Part shown: piece after piece, positions 1 to 6,364 of the stretch
Position numbering within the stretch: the stretch's first letter is position 1
Layout of the letters: the number at the start of each line of letters is the position of its first letter
Source: UBA9732 sp963609725
Lineage (GTDB): Bacteria; Spirochaetota; Spirochaetia; Sphaerochaetales; Sphaerochaetaceae
Assembly: GCA_963609725.1 (NCBI GenBank)
Contig: CAVDLI010000072.1
Coordinates: 1 to 8,196, forward strand
Length of the DNA: 8,196 bases
Reading direction: 5' to 3'
Notes under the pieces: model-generated
Databases searched by the model: none
Told to the model about the DNA's origin: nothing
What the model saw: only the letters and a program-made list of their open reading frames with translations
Made by a program: the position numbers and the translations under genes

Positions 1-56
1 AGTCTATATTAGTAGCATATTGGAAGATTTTTCTGAATTCAAGGTTAAGTTGGCAG

Positions 57-100
57 CCTTAAATAAGCCTTAAATAATCCTTAACCATTTCTTAAAATAT
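57..100. repeat. Four-unit 11-bp degenerate tandem repeat
   Basis: The sequence divides into four 11-bp units: CCTTAAATAAG, CCTTAAATAAT, CCTTAACCATT and TCTTAAAATAT. The first two differ at only the last base, and the others share the CTTAA core. It lies about 27 bp upstream of the proposed small-RNA promoter. Function is unknown; replication slippage followed by decay would produce it. Confidence 0.6.
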
Positions 101-126
101 AAAATAAAGTTTAGTAAAATTTAATC

Positions 127-155
127 TTGCCTTTCTTTTACATTTATGCTAAATT
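127..155 (+). promoter_or_regulatory. Candidate promoter of the small RNA
   Basis: A -35-like TTGCCT (127-132) is separated by 17 bp from TAAATT (150-155), which is preceded by TGC (147-149), giving an extended -10 of TGn form. The predicted transcription start, about 161-163, falls at the base of the hairpin at 162-229. The hexamers are only moderate matches, so this rests on the agreement between spacing, extended -10 and hairpin position. Confidence 0.4.
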
Positions 156-161
156 TAGCGT

Positions 162-238
162 GGCTTTGGGGTCTTGCTGTGAATTTTTCTCCCCACCCCA
201 ATCCTGAAAGCGCAGTGAGACTCCAAGCTCTCTTTTTA
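162..238 (+). ncRNA. Candidate small RNA: long hairpin with C-rich loop
   Basis: Bases 168-181 pair with 211-224 over 14 consecutive positions when G-U pairs are counted. After a bulged base (167) the stem continues with 162-166 against 225-229. A short inner stem, 186-189 with 206-209 (TTTC/GAAA), leaves an apical loop at 190-205 made almost entirely of cytosines, including CCCCACCCC. The stem is followed by a T-run (233-237) on the plus strand only, as expected for intrinsic termination. An extended -10 promoter sits directly upstream. It matches no SRP, 6S or tmRNA signature I know. C-rich exposed loops occur in known small RNAs that pair with Shine-Dalgarno sequences, so translational control is a reasonable inference. 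An alternative pairing of 166-171 (TTGGGG) with the loop CCCCAA (196-201) exists. It could instead be only a terminator for something upstream, but a 29-nt enclosed region is large for that. Confidence 0.5.
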
Positions 239-315
239 TTCATTTTTGTACAAAACAGTGTTTCCAATACCCCGGCTCTTTTGGCACATAAATAGAAATA
301 GTAAATCTTATGTTT

Positions 316-392
316 CTAACAAAACGCTAGCAAAACTTTAACAAAACCCTCGCAAACCGTTAGCAGAACTCTAGAAAGACTCTACCAAAAAA
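316..392. repeat. Seven-unit 11-bp tandem repeat array with phased A-tracts
   Basis: Seven consecutive 11-bp units can be read, beginning CTAACAAAACG, CTAGCAAAACT, TTAACAAAACC, CTCGCAAACCG, TTAGCAGAACT, CTAGAAAGACT and CTACCAAAAAA. The consensus is CTAGCAAAACT. A further weaker copy may overlap 392-402. Short A-tracts recur every 11 bp in the first units, close to one helical turn, so this segment may be intrinsically curved. It lies 62 bp or more beyond the stop codon of the flavoprotein gene. The unit core GCAAAC is shared with the array at 4394-4443. Confidence 0.7.
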
Positions 393-431
393 TGGCAAGG
401 CTTATGGCTTTAGTACAAAATAGACCATTTT
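387..431 (-). terminator. Possible intrinsic terminator of the flavoprotein gene
   Basis: On the minus strand AAAATGG (431-425) can pair with CCATTTT (395-389), and transcription then runs into a T-run (392-387). The stem is only 7 bp and A-T rich, and the enclosed loop of 29 nt is long, so it is a weak terminator at best. It is correctly placed for the gene ending at 455. Confidence 0.3.
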
Positions 432-454
432 GATTGAAAAATTGGCTTCAAGAA

Positions 455-2116
455 TTACAGCACTTGTGGGAAATTAGAATTTATGCATGAGAGCGCACAA
501 CGCATTCCATCAATAGCAGCACTTACTATGCCACCAGCGTACCCGGCACCTTCCCCGCAAGGATACAACGATTTTACATTCACACTTTCAAGCGTAAGAG
601 GATCCCTTATTATGCGCACAGGGCTTGAAGTGCGAGTCTCAGTACCAATAAGAATTGCTTCATTTGTGAGAAAACCATGTGCTTGCCTACCAAATGTCTT
701 AAAAGCACAACAAAGAGCTTCTGAGGCAAAAGAAGGCAACACTTCTCGCATATCATACAATGTAAGACCTGGTGCATAACTTGTTGCGGCCAAAGAAGTT
801 GACATTTTATTATTGACAAAATCTACCATACGCTGAGACGGAGCTTTTTGAGACTTACCTCCAGCCAAATACGTAGCATTTTCCAACTGTTGCTGAATGC
901 TCATCATGCACAAAGGATTTTCTTTCACATACAAATTATCACCTGCAACAGAACTTGGAAATTCAACAACCATACCACTATTTGCCCACTTTGAACCCCG
1001 ATTGCTAGGCGACATTCCATTGACAACAATTTGATTTAAGTCCGATGCTGCCGGAACAACAAAACCTCCGGGACACATACAAAAAGAATAAACGCCAACA
1101 GTAGAATTATAATTAAAAGAAGTTCTTGCAATATCTTGCAAAGAAACTTGAGTTGCAAAGCTGTATTCAGCGGGTGGCAAAAACTGCCCTCTTCCATTTG
1201 GATTGTGATATTGGATTTCATCTATTAAATATTGTGGATGCTCAAGACGCACTCCCATTGCAAGGTCTTTTGCTTCTAATTGAACACCTTTTTGCAAAAG
1301 CATTGTAAATGTATCTCTTGAAGCATTTCCAACAGCCATAATAACAGGCCCTTGGAAGAACAAAGTTTCTGAAGAATTAAGATTTTGAGCAATACAGCCT
1401 TTGCACTTGCCGTTTTCAATAACAAGTTCTGTCATTTGAGTTTGAAAATGAACTTCTCCGCCATGCTGAATAATTGCATTTCTCATATTCTCAACAATTT
1501 TTGGGAGTTTATCAGTGCCAATGTGAGGATGTGCTTCGCATAAAATGCTCTCTGAGGCTCCAAACTGTACAAATAAGTTCAAAACTTTAGAGTTTTCACC
1601 TCTTTTTTTGCTACGCGTAAAAAGCTTGCCATCTGAAAAAGCTCCGGCACCACCTTCTCCAAAACTGTAATTAGACTGTGGATTTACAAGGCCCATAGTA
1701 GATATTTTTGCAACATCAATACGGCGCGCGTGAACATCTTTGCCACGCTCTAAAACAATTGGTTTTATTCCTTTTTCTAAAAGTTCTAGTGCTGCAAATA
1801 AACCAGCAGGACCACTACCAACAATGATGACTTGCTCTTTTGAGTCCAAAGAATTCGTGCTAGTGAAATTTGTGCATAAGGCATTTGAACTGGCTTTTGA
1901 CAAACCGTTTACATCTTTTAGCACAACTGGTTCAAATAAGGCTTTGTCTGGGTTAATTCTTGCAACTATATCTACCATGACATCTTTACGTCGTGCATCT
2001 ATAGACTTCTTTATAATTATGTATTTGTCATTTACGCCAAGCCCAAGAGCTTTTCTTAAACTTTTATCATCTAATGCTTTCCATGGTGGTAACCTAAGCG
2101 ATATATCTTTTTGCAT
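455..2116 (-). CDS. FAD-dependent dehydrogenase-like flavoprotein (COG2509 type)
   Basis: A 553-residue, probably cytoplasmic FAD-binding oxidoreductase of the uncharacterised COG2509 type. Physiological substrate is unknown. Residues 1-90 are the small N-terminal domain typical of this family, which contains the conserved-looking KKSIDARRKD stretch (36-45). The Rossmann dinucleotide motif GSGPAG is at 100-105, with the ribose-binding acidic residue in VLERG (121-125). Family-type motifs follow in order: FGEGGAG (152-158), CMCPGG (346-351), GTETRTSSP (491-499) and the C-terminal FAD-contacting PCGEGAGYAGG (519-529). Length and motif order indicate an intact protein. The ATG at 2116 is chosen because the N-terminal domain is complete from there, although no good Shine-Dalgarno precedes it and the frame is open back to a stop at 2180-2182. 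It is divergent from the YitT gene across 144 bp and appears to be a single-gene transcription unit. Superfamily assignment is firm; the reaction is not. Confidence 0.9.
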   Translation of the reverse strand: MQKDISLRLPPWKALDDKSLRKALGLGVNDKYIIIKKSIDARRKDVMVDIVARINPDKALFEPVVLKDVNGLSKASSNALCTNFTSTNSLDSKEQVIIVGSGPAGLFAALELLEKGIKPIVLERGKDVHARRIDVAKISTMGLVNPQSNYSFGEGGAGAFSDGKLFTRSKKRGENSKVLNLFVQFGASESILCEAHPHIGTDKLPKIVENMRNAIIQHGGEVHFQTQMTELVIENGKCKGCIAQNLNSSETLFFQGPVIMAVGNASRDTFTMLLQKGVQLEAKDLAMGVRLEHPQYLIDEIQYHNPNGRGQFLPPAEYSFATQVSLQDIARTSFNYNSTVGVYSFCMCPGGFVVPAASDLNQIVVNGMSPSNRGSKWANSGMVVEFPSSVAGDNLYVKENPLCMMSIQQQLENATYLAGGKSQKAPSQRMVDFVNNKMSTSLAATSYAPGLTLYDMREVLPSFASEALCCAFKTFGRQAHGFLTNEAILIGTETRTSSPVRIIRDPLTLESVNVKSLYPCGEGAGYAGGIVSAAIDGMRCALSCINSNFPQVL

Positions 2117-2223
2117 AACATGATAGTACTCAATGTATTGGTTCTTGTGTACCCCTTTGAGAAGAACAATAGTATCGGTCTAAAATAAGAATTAAAAACA
2201 GAAGCCAAAAAAGAAAATGTAAC

Positions 2224-2252
2224 TTGAAGTGTAGTTAAAATGTTAATATAGT
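2224..2252 (+). promoter_or_regulatory. Candidate promoter for the YitT-glycosyltransferase pair
   Basis: TTGAAG (2224-2229) and TATAGT (2247-2252) are separated by exactly 17 bp. Transcription would start at about 2258-2261, at or just before the ATG at 2261, implying a leaderless or nearly leaderless message. An inverted repeat TAGTTA (2232-2237)/TAACTA (2252-2257) overlaps the -10 and could be an operator. Confidence 0.4.
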
Positions 2253-2260
2253 AACTAAAC

Positions 2261-3190
2261 ATGTGCGATAATAAGAAGAAAGAAAATGTAAGAGCAATTA
2301 AAATTCCTCATGGCAAATTAAGAGATTATTTTTATATAGCCGTTGGGACATGTATTGCAGGCTTTGGAATTGCTTGTTTCATAACACCTGCTAGAATTTC
2401 GTGCGGTGGCGTAAATGGAATTGCTACAATAATTTATCACTTAACAGGATTTGACACAGGGCTTGCAATGTTATGTGTGTCAGTTCCAATTTTCATTGCG
2501 GGCGTAATATCATTTGGAATTTCATACGGTCTCAAGAGCGTTGCCGGGACAATTTTGCTTTCATTATGGACTAGTTTTTTTGGACTTCTTACTAGCTACA
2601 ACGGCATTTTACCTTATGCTGACAGAATGGACATTTTTCTTTCTGCTATTTTTGGTGGTGGGCTTGTAGGCGGTGGCATTGGCATTGTAATGAGAACAGG
2701 CGCAAATACAGGTGGGACCGATATTGTTGCGCAAATCATCAATAAGTACACTCCTCTATCAACTGGAGCTGGCCTTTTCTTAGCAGACGGCTTAGTCTTA
2801 ATGTCTGGTGTTATAGTATTTGGTTTAGACCATGCGTTATTTGGCATAATTACAATCTTTATCTCAACTTACATGGTCAATTATATGATTTTAAGTTTTG
2901 GGACTCGTTATGCAAAAACAGCGTTTATATTTAGTGAGAAACACACTCAAATAAGCTCTAGAATTATCAACGAACTTGATCGTGGTGCTACAGAACTTAA
3001 AGGAACTGGAACTTTCACAGGAAACGAAAGAACTCTCTTAATTGCTGTAGTTCCAAACAGACAAATAAATCAGCTTACAAGAATTGTTTATGAGGAAGAT
3101 CCTCAAGCATTTTTGTTTATACAAGATACATATGAAGTCTTAGGGGAAGGTTTTGTTGCTATAGATGAAGTGCTTTCAAAACTGGAGTAA
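2261..3190 (+). CDS. YitT family membrane protein
   Basis: A 309-residue integral membrane protein of the YitT family (DUF161 followed by DUF2179). Members are widespread and assigned as putative transporters, but substrate and direction are not established. After a short charged N-terminus (1-20), hydrophobic segments run from about 25 to 215, with glycine-rich turns and a characteristic MRTGANTGGTDIVAQ stretch starting at 144. The soluble C-terminal part from about 219 carries the DUF2179-type ending with EDPQAFLFIQD and GEGF. This domain resembles small ligand-binding domains by family description. Length is normal and nothing is missing. No Shine-Dalgarno lies upstream of ATG 2261, there is no other early methionine, and the predicted promoter abuts the start. 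The glycosyltransferase starts 47 bp downstream on the same strand, so co-transcription is likely. Confidence 0.9.
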   Translation: MCDNKKKENVRAIKIPHGKLRDYFYIAVGTCIAGFGIACFITPARISCGGVNGIATIIYHLTGFDTGLAMLCVSVPIFIAGVISFGISYGLKSVAGTILLSLWTSFFGLLTSYNGILPYADRMDIFLSAIFGGGLVGGGIGIVMRTGANTGGTDIVAQIINKYTPLSTGAGLFLADGLVLMSGVIVFGLDHALFGIITIFISTYMVNYMILSFGTRYAKTAFIFSEKHTQISSRIINELDRGATELKGTGTFTGNERTLLIAVVPNRQINQLTRIVYEEDPQAFLFIQDTYEVLGEGFVAIDEVLSKLE

Positions 3191-3202
3191 ATGGCTAAAT
3201 TT

Positions 3203-3232
3203 ATAAGAGATTATAGGAGATTATAGGAGATT
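3203..3232 (+). repeat. Triplicated 10-bp unit forming the ribosome-binding region
   Basis: Three tandem 10-bp units, ATAAGAGATT, ATAGGAGATT and ATAGGAGATT, fill most of the 47-bp gap between the YitT and glycosyltransferase genes. Each carries an AGAGA or AGGAGA core resembling a Shine-Dalgarno sequence. Only the last (GGAGA, 3226-3230) has normal spacing, 7 nt from ATG 3238. Gain or loss of a unit would leave the reading frame alone but could change ribosome loading. Confidence 0.75.
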
Positions 3233-3237
3233 TCAAA

Positions 3238-4383
3238 ATGAAAATTCTTTTTGTTTCAGACCAATTTTTTGATGCAAATAATGGAATGACAATATCTGCC
3301 CGCAGGTTTGCTGCAACTCTAATACAACACGGCCATGAAGTTAAACCTCTTTGTACCGGGACAGCAGAGCAAACAGACTTTCATCTTGAAACTTACCATG
3401 TTCCAGTATTTGATAAAATAATTACAGAGCAAGGAATGAGATTTGCTAAAACCAACGACATGGAAACTATTGATAAGGCTGTCCAGTGGGCAGACATTGT
3501 GCATATGTATGTTCCTTTTGCACTTACAAAAGCCACTATTAAGAGTTGTATAGAGCAAAAGAAACCTTTTACTATGGCGTTTCATGTACAGCCAGAGAAT
3601 ATTTCTTCTTCTATTGGACTTGGAAAAGCCAAGCCTGTTAATGATTTCATTTACTGGCTTTTCAAAGAATGGAATTTCAAATATGCAACACACATTCATT
3701 GTCCAAGCAAGATGATTGCAAACCAGCTTATTGAACATGGTTACAAAGCAAAAATCCATGTTATAAGCAATGGCATAGATCCTGATTTTGTCTATAGAAA
3801 AATACCAAAGACTAAAGAATTAGAACCTTATTTTTGCATTTTAACAGTTGGTCGTTACTCAATTGAAAAACAACAAGACGTATTGATTGAAGCTGTCGCT
3901 CAATCTCGTTACAAAGATAAGATTCAACTTATTTTGGCAGGTCAAGGGCCAAGAGAAGAACACCTTAGAACGGGGGGGGCGAAACTTCCTGTAAAGCCCA
4001 TAATGAAATTCTTTCCAAAACAAGAGCTGCTTGACATTATTGCAATGTGTGATTTGTACGTTCATGCTTCTTTTGCAGAAATTGAAGCTATGTCATGTAT
4101 GGAAGCATTTGCGGGAGGCCTTGTGCCTGTCATTGCAGACAGTCCAATGAGTGCAACACCTCAATTTGCATTGTGTCCAGAAAGTCTTTTCCCTGTTGGT
4201 GACACACAAGCATTAGCACGCAGAATAGATTGGTGGATAGAAAATCAAGAGTACAAGAAGAAAATGGAACATGAATATGCTAATTCTGCAAAAAACTACT
4301 CTTTAGATGCATGCACTACAAAAATGGAAGAGATGTTCAAAGAAGCTATATCTGATTTCAACGCAAGTCAAAATGAAAACTAG
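3238..4383 (+). CDS. GT4 family glycosyltransferase with internal poly-G tract
   Basis: A 381-residue GT-B fold retaining glycosyltransferase of family GT4. The N-terminal domain begins with MKILFVSDQFF and a glycine-containing acceptor-side loop (NNGMTISARR). A linker region holds HVQPENI and CPSKMIANQL. The donor-binding C-terminal domain starts near ILTVGRYSIEKQQD (GRYS at 205-208) and contains LAGQGP and the E-x7-E motif, E281 and E289, which contacts the nucleotide-sugar. There is no signal peptide or membrane segment, as expected for a cytosolic or peripheral enzyme. The HVQPENI region recalls diacylglycerol glucosyltransferases, so glycolipid synthesis is possible but unproven. A run of eight G at 3972-3979 spans Thr245-Ala248, between the GRYS and E-x7-E motifs. 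The start is fixed by GGAGA at 3226-3230. The gene is convergent with tRNA-Pro downstream. Confidence 0.88.
   Translation: MKILFVSDQFFDANNGMTISARRFAATLIQHGHEVKPLCTGTAEQTDFHLETYHVPVFDKIITEQGMRFAKTNDMETIDKAVQWADIVHMYVPFALTKATIKSCIEQKKPFTMAFHVQPENISSSIGLGKAKPVNDFIYWLFKEWNFKYATHIHCPSKMIANQLIEHGYKAKIHVISNGIDPDFVYRKIPKTKELEPYFCILTVGRYSIEKQQDVLIEAVAQSRYKDKIQLILAGQGPREEHLRTGGAKLPVKPIMKFFPKQELLDIIAMCDLYVHASFAEIEAMSCMEAFAGGLVPVIADSPMSATPQFALCPESLFPVGDTQALARRIDWWIENQEYKKKMEHEYANSAKNYSLDACTTKMEEMFKEAISDFNASQNEN
3972..3979 (+). repeat. Poly-G (G8) homopolymer inside the glycosyltransferase gene
   Basis: Eight consecutive G occur in otherwise AT-rich coding sequence, read as Thr-Gly-Gly-Ala (codons 245-248). 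With seven G the frame reaches TAA about five codons later. With nine G it reaches TGA about twenty codons later. Both stops precede the catalytic E-x7-E motif at 281-289. Homopolymeric G tracts of this length are known slippage sites in spirochaetes and other bacteria. Confidence 0.8.
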
Positions 4384-4393
4384 AAGTAAAATC

Positions 4394-4443
4394 CAATTGC
4401 AAGCATTTGCAAACAGTCGCAAACAGTTGCGAGTATTGAAAAG
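4394..4443. repeat. Five-unit 10-bp degenerate tandem repeat
   Basis: Ten-bp units CAATTGCAAG, CATTTGCAAA, CAGTCGCAAA, CAGTTGCGAG and TATTGAAAAG follow the glycosyltransferase stop codon by 10 bp. The first two contain TTGCAA copies (4397-4402, 4407-4412) able to form a 6-bp hairpin, but no T-run follows. I see no convincing terminator between this gene and the convergent tRNA. The TCGCAAAC word also occurs in the 316-392 array. Confidence 0.6.
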
Positions 4444-4478
4444 AGTAAGTATTAAACACATGTGTATTTGACAAAAAA

Positions 4479-4551
4479 TCGGGCAGAGTGGATTCGAACC
4501 ACCGACCCCTTGGTCCCGAACCAAGTGCGCTAGCCACTGCGCTACTACCCG
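4479..4551 (-). tRNA. tRNA-Pro (anticodon CGG)
   Basis: On the minus strand a full cloverleaf can be folded. The acceptor stem CGGGTAG pairs with CTGCCCG with one G-U pair. The D stem is GCGC/GCGC, the anticodon stem CTTGG/CCAAG encloses loop TTCGGGA, and the T arm is GGTGG-TTCGAAT-CCACT. The anticodon is CGG, reading proline codon CCG, and the unpaired base after the acceptor is A, as usual for bacterial tRNA-Pro. CCA is not encoded. A six-T run (4478-4473) immediately after the 3' end likely stops transcription or marks the precursor end. With few CCG codons visible in neighbouring genes, other proline tRNAs must exist elsewhere. Confidence 0.95.
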
Positions 4552-4555
4552 AATT

Positions 4556-4575
4556 TTCTATTAACTTCTATTAAC
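4556..4575. repeat. Exact 10-bp tandem duplication upstream of tRNA-Pro
   Basis: TTCTATTAAC occurs twice in direct succession without mismatch. It starts 5 bp upstream of the tRNA 5' end and overlaps the proposed -10 of its promoter, so each unit supplies a TTAATAG sequence on the minus strand. Confidence 0.7.
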
Positions 4576-4594
4576 GAGGGGGTTTTAAGGTCAA
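4568..4594 (-). promoter_or_regulatory. Candidate promoter of tRNA-Pro
   Basis: On the minus strand TTGACC (4594-4589) is followed 15 bp later by TAATAG (4573-4568). The start would lie near 4560, giving a short leader before the tRNA at 4551. The spacer is shorter than ideal. The second repeat copy offers another TAATAG at 4563-4558, but that is too far from the -35. Confidence 0.35.
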
Positions 4595-4644
4595 CCTCTT
4601 TGGCTTATAAAAGACTTGGCCTAATATAGGTTTTTTAACAAGCG

Positions 4645-4692
4645 TTGTCAACATTACTAAGATTGACAATAAATAGTGTATGATGTTATTTT
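4645..4692 (+). promoter_or_regulatory. Candidate promoter with inverted repeat for the foldase gene
   Basis: A consensus -35 TTGACA (4663-4668) is followed after 18 bp by TATTTT (4687-4692), a 4/6 match to the -10. TTGTCAA (4645-4651) and TTGACAA (4663-4669) form a perfect 7-bp inverted repeat with an 11-bp spacer, its right arm overlapping the -35, an arrangement suited to a repressor or activator. The start near 4700 would leave a leader of about 70 nt with no structure I recognise. Confidence 0.35.
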
Positions 4693-4769
4693 TAGTGAGT
4701 ACGTCTACTTGCCACATTGGTTTATATGAGTGAGCTGTAGCGTAAAAATTTATATTCAAGAGGTCTTCC

Positions 4770-6341
4770 ATGGCAGATAAGAATGTCCCTTCAGCAGAAA
4801 ACGCAAATGACAAAAACGAGAAAGCGGAAATTTCGCTGAAGAAAGTGGAAACAAAACAAAAAAAGGCTAAAAAAGAGCCTTGGACAGCAAAAAGAATAAT
4901 TACTACAATCATTATTGCAGTTCTTGCACTTCTTATGGTGGGAAGTCTTTACTACATAATCATCATGTTCTGGCAACAGAAGAGTGAAAAAGAAAGTGCT
5001 TGGGGAACTTATGATGGCACTCCTATCGTTCTTGAAAGTAATAATGTGTTCTACAACACTCTTATGTCTGACAGCAACTTCCAAACAGCTTATCTTAGCG
5101 GTGACTACTCTACTCTAATGAACAGTTATTACAGTGCATATCAGCAACAAGTAATTTTTACAGCAATATCTAATGATGCAAAGAAAGCTGGAATTAGAGC
5201 GCCACAACAGCTTGTGAATGAACTCATTCTTTCTGCTGGAATTTACAACGGTGATGACGGGACTTTTAGTGAAGAAGTTTTCAATGAGACTTCTGAAGCT
5301 TCAAGAATTCTTGTGAATAATTATTATGAAAGTCTTTATCCATATCAGACAGTTTTACAAGACATTGGCTCTGTTATAGTTTCTGAAGAAGAGAAAGAGT
5401 TTGTTGCACAAATTGCAGGCAAGACAAGATCTTTTGAATATTTCACAATTGATTACAATGCATATCCAGATGATCTTGCTGTAGAATTTGGAAAAGAAAA
5501 TGCATCCCTTTTCCAAAGTTTTGATGTGTCATGTATTTCCAATTCTGATGAAACACAAATTCAATCTGCATACAGTGATTTGAATGCAGGCTCTGCTTGG
5601 AATGATACTGTTTCTTTGTATTCCAAAGACTCATATGCTTCAAACAATGGAAGTGTTGGGAACATTATGTTGTTTGCATTATCTGCAAGTCTTTCAGAGT
5701 CATCTGACTTAGATAAGATTGCTACAACAGAAGTTGGCAGTTATACAGAACCTCTTAAGACTTCATCTGGATGGGTAATTTACAGAGTTGATTCTGGTCT
5801 TCTTCCTGCAGATTTCACAGACGAAGATACTCTTAGTCTTGTAAAGTATTATATTAACTCAAATGATGAAGAGACTGTGAGCTCATATATTGAGTCTGCA
5901 TTAAGCTCTATAGAAGAACTTGCTAAGGCTAATTTTGAAGAGGCAGCAGATTCTTGCAATGCCACAATTGTTACAATTGCAGCTGCATCTGACAACATTG
6001 GAGACAGCCAGTACATACAGGGTCTTGAAACAGCTGATTCAACGGGAAGTCTTTATGAAGCAGCCACAGATGAAAATATTGCACGTGAGTTATTCACTTC
6101 AGAAGAAGGATATGTCACAGGTGCTATTTCTACTAGTGATGGATACTTAATTGCTAAAGTAACTGGCATAAACGATGCAAACACAGCTCTTTCTTCTTTA
6201 GCAAGAACTTTCTATAACTATTATGGAAGTTCACAGGCTATATATGACAGGTTCTATGCTGTATTTGCAAGCGAAAAATTCACTGATAACTTCTATGTTC
6301 AGTTCCTCACTCAAATGTTCTCTTCTACTAGTAGCAACTAA
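4770..6341 (+). CDS. Membrane-anchored SurA/PpiD-like peptidyl-prolyl isomerase family protein
   Basis: A 523-residue probable periplasmic protein-folding factor. Residues 1-42 are a lysine/glutamate-rich cytoplasmic tail and 43-68 a single membrane segment, predicting an N-in, C-out anchor like PpiD. Residues about 85-215 form a helical chaperone region of SurA N-terminal type, containing IYNGDDGTFSEEVFNE (158-173). A parvulin-like region covers about 250-342, with NGSVGNIM (293-300) and VGSYTEPLKTSSGWVIYRV (322-340) corresponding to the family's gly-rich and C-terminal strands. A second, shorter parvulin-like block lies at about 425-466 (VTGAISTSDGYLIAKVTG, 449-466). Conserved parvulin active-site residues are not evident, so chaperone action without isomerase activity is plausible. 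Cys254 and Cys396 are the only cysteines. Start: AAGAGG (4758-4763) is 6 nt before the ATG. It appears monocistronic, ending at the terminator at 6416-6455. Confidence 0.8.
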   Translation: MADKNVPSAENANDKNEKAEISLKKVETKQKKAKKEPWTAKRIITTIIIAVLALLMVGSLYYIIIMFWQQKSEKESAWGTYDGTPIVLESNNVFYNTLMSDSNFQTAYLSGDYSTLMNSYYSAYQQQVIFTAISNDAKKAGIRAPQQLVNELILSAGIYNGDDGTFSEEVFNETSEASRILVNNYYESLYPYQTVLQDIGSVIVSEEEKEFVAQIAGKTRSFEYFTIDYNAYPDDLAVEFGKENASLFQSFDVSCISNSDETQIQSAYSDLNAGSAWNDTVSLYSKDSYASNNGSVGNIMLFALSASLSESSDLDKIATTEVGSYTEPLKTSSGWVIYRVDSGLLPADFTDEDTLSLVKYYINSNDEETVSSYIESALSSIEELAKANFEEAADSCNATIVTIAAASDNIGDSQYIQGLETADSTGSLYEAATDENIARELFTSEEGYVTGAISTSDGYLIAKVTGINDANTALSSLARTFYNYYGSSQAIYDRFYAVFASEKFTDNFYVQFLTQMFSSTSSN

Positions 6342-6364
6342 TAGTTGAAGAATTGAACTTAAAA

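Larger units (their letters stand above)
1..454. other. Gene-free region with repeats and a candidate small RNA
   Basis: No open reading frame here looks like a protein gene. The stretch holds an 11-bp repeat block (57-100), a promoter plus hairpin RNA candidate (127-238), a second and longer 11-bp repeat array (316-392) and a possible minus-strand terminator (387-431). GGTTAAG at 43-49 and CTTAACC at 80-86 form a 7-bp inverted repeat around part of the first repeat block. In 240-315 I see nothing that I can name. The whole region lies beyond the 3' end of the minus-strand flavoprotein gene. Confidence 0.6.

Noticed and set aside
162..238. SRP RNA, 6S RNA or tmRNA as the identity of the hairpin RNA
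   Set aside because: The SRP apical loop sequence, the 6S central bubble and length, and the tmRNA alanine-acceptor end are all absent.
316..392. CRISPR array
   Set aside because: The units are contiguous 11-bp degenerate repeats with no spacers, and no cas gene is present.
483..779. Plus-strand frames opposite the flavoprotein gene
   Set aside because: They are antisense shadows of a well-supported family protein and show no recognisable protein features.
4456..4465. Palindrome ACACATGTGT between the glycosyltransferase and tRNA genes as a bidirectional terminator
   Set aside because: It is only 10 bp with no hairpin loop to spare, and no T-run of useful length follows on either strand.
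4303..4524. Minus-strand reading frame containing GVGGSNPLCP
   Set aside because: This is translation across the tRNA-Pro gene, a frequent artefact, and it runs antisense through the glycosyltransferase 3' end.
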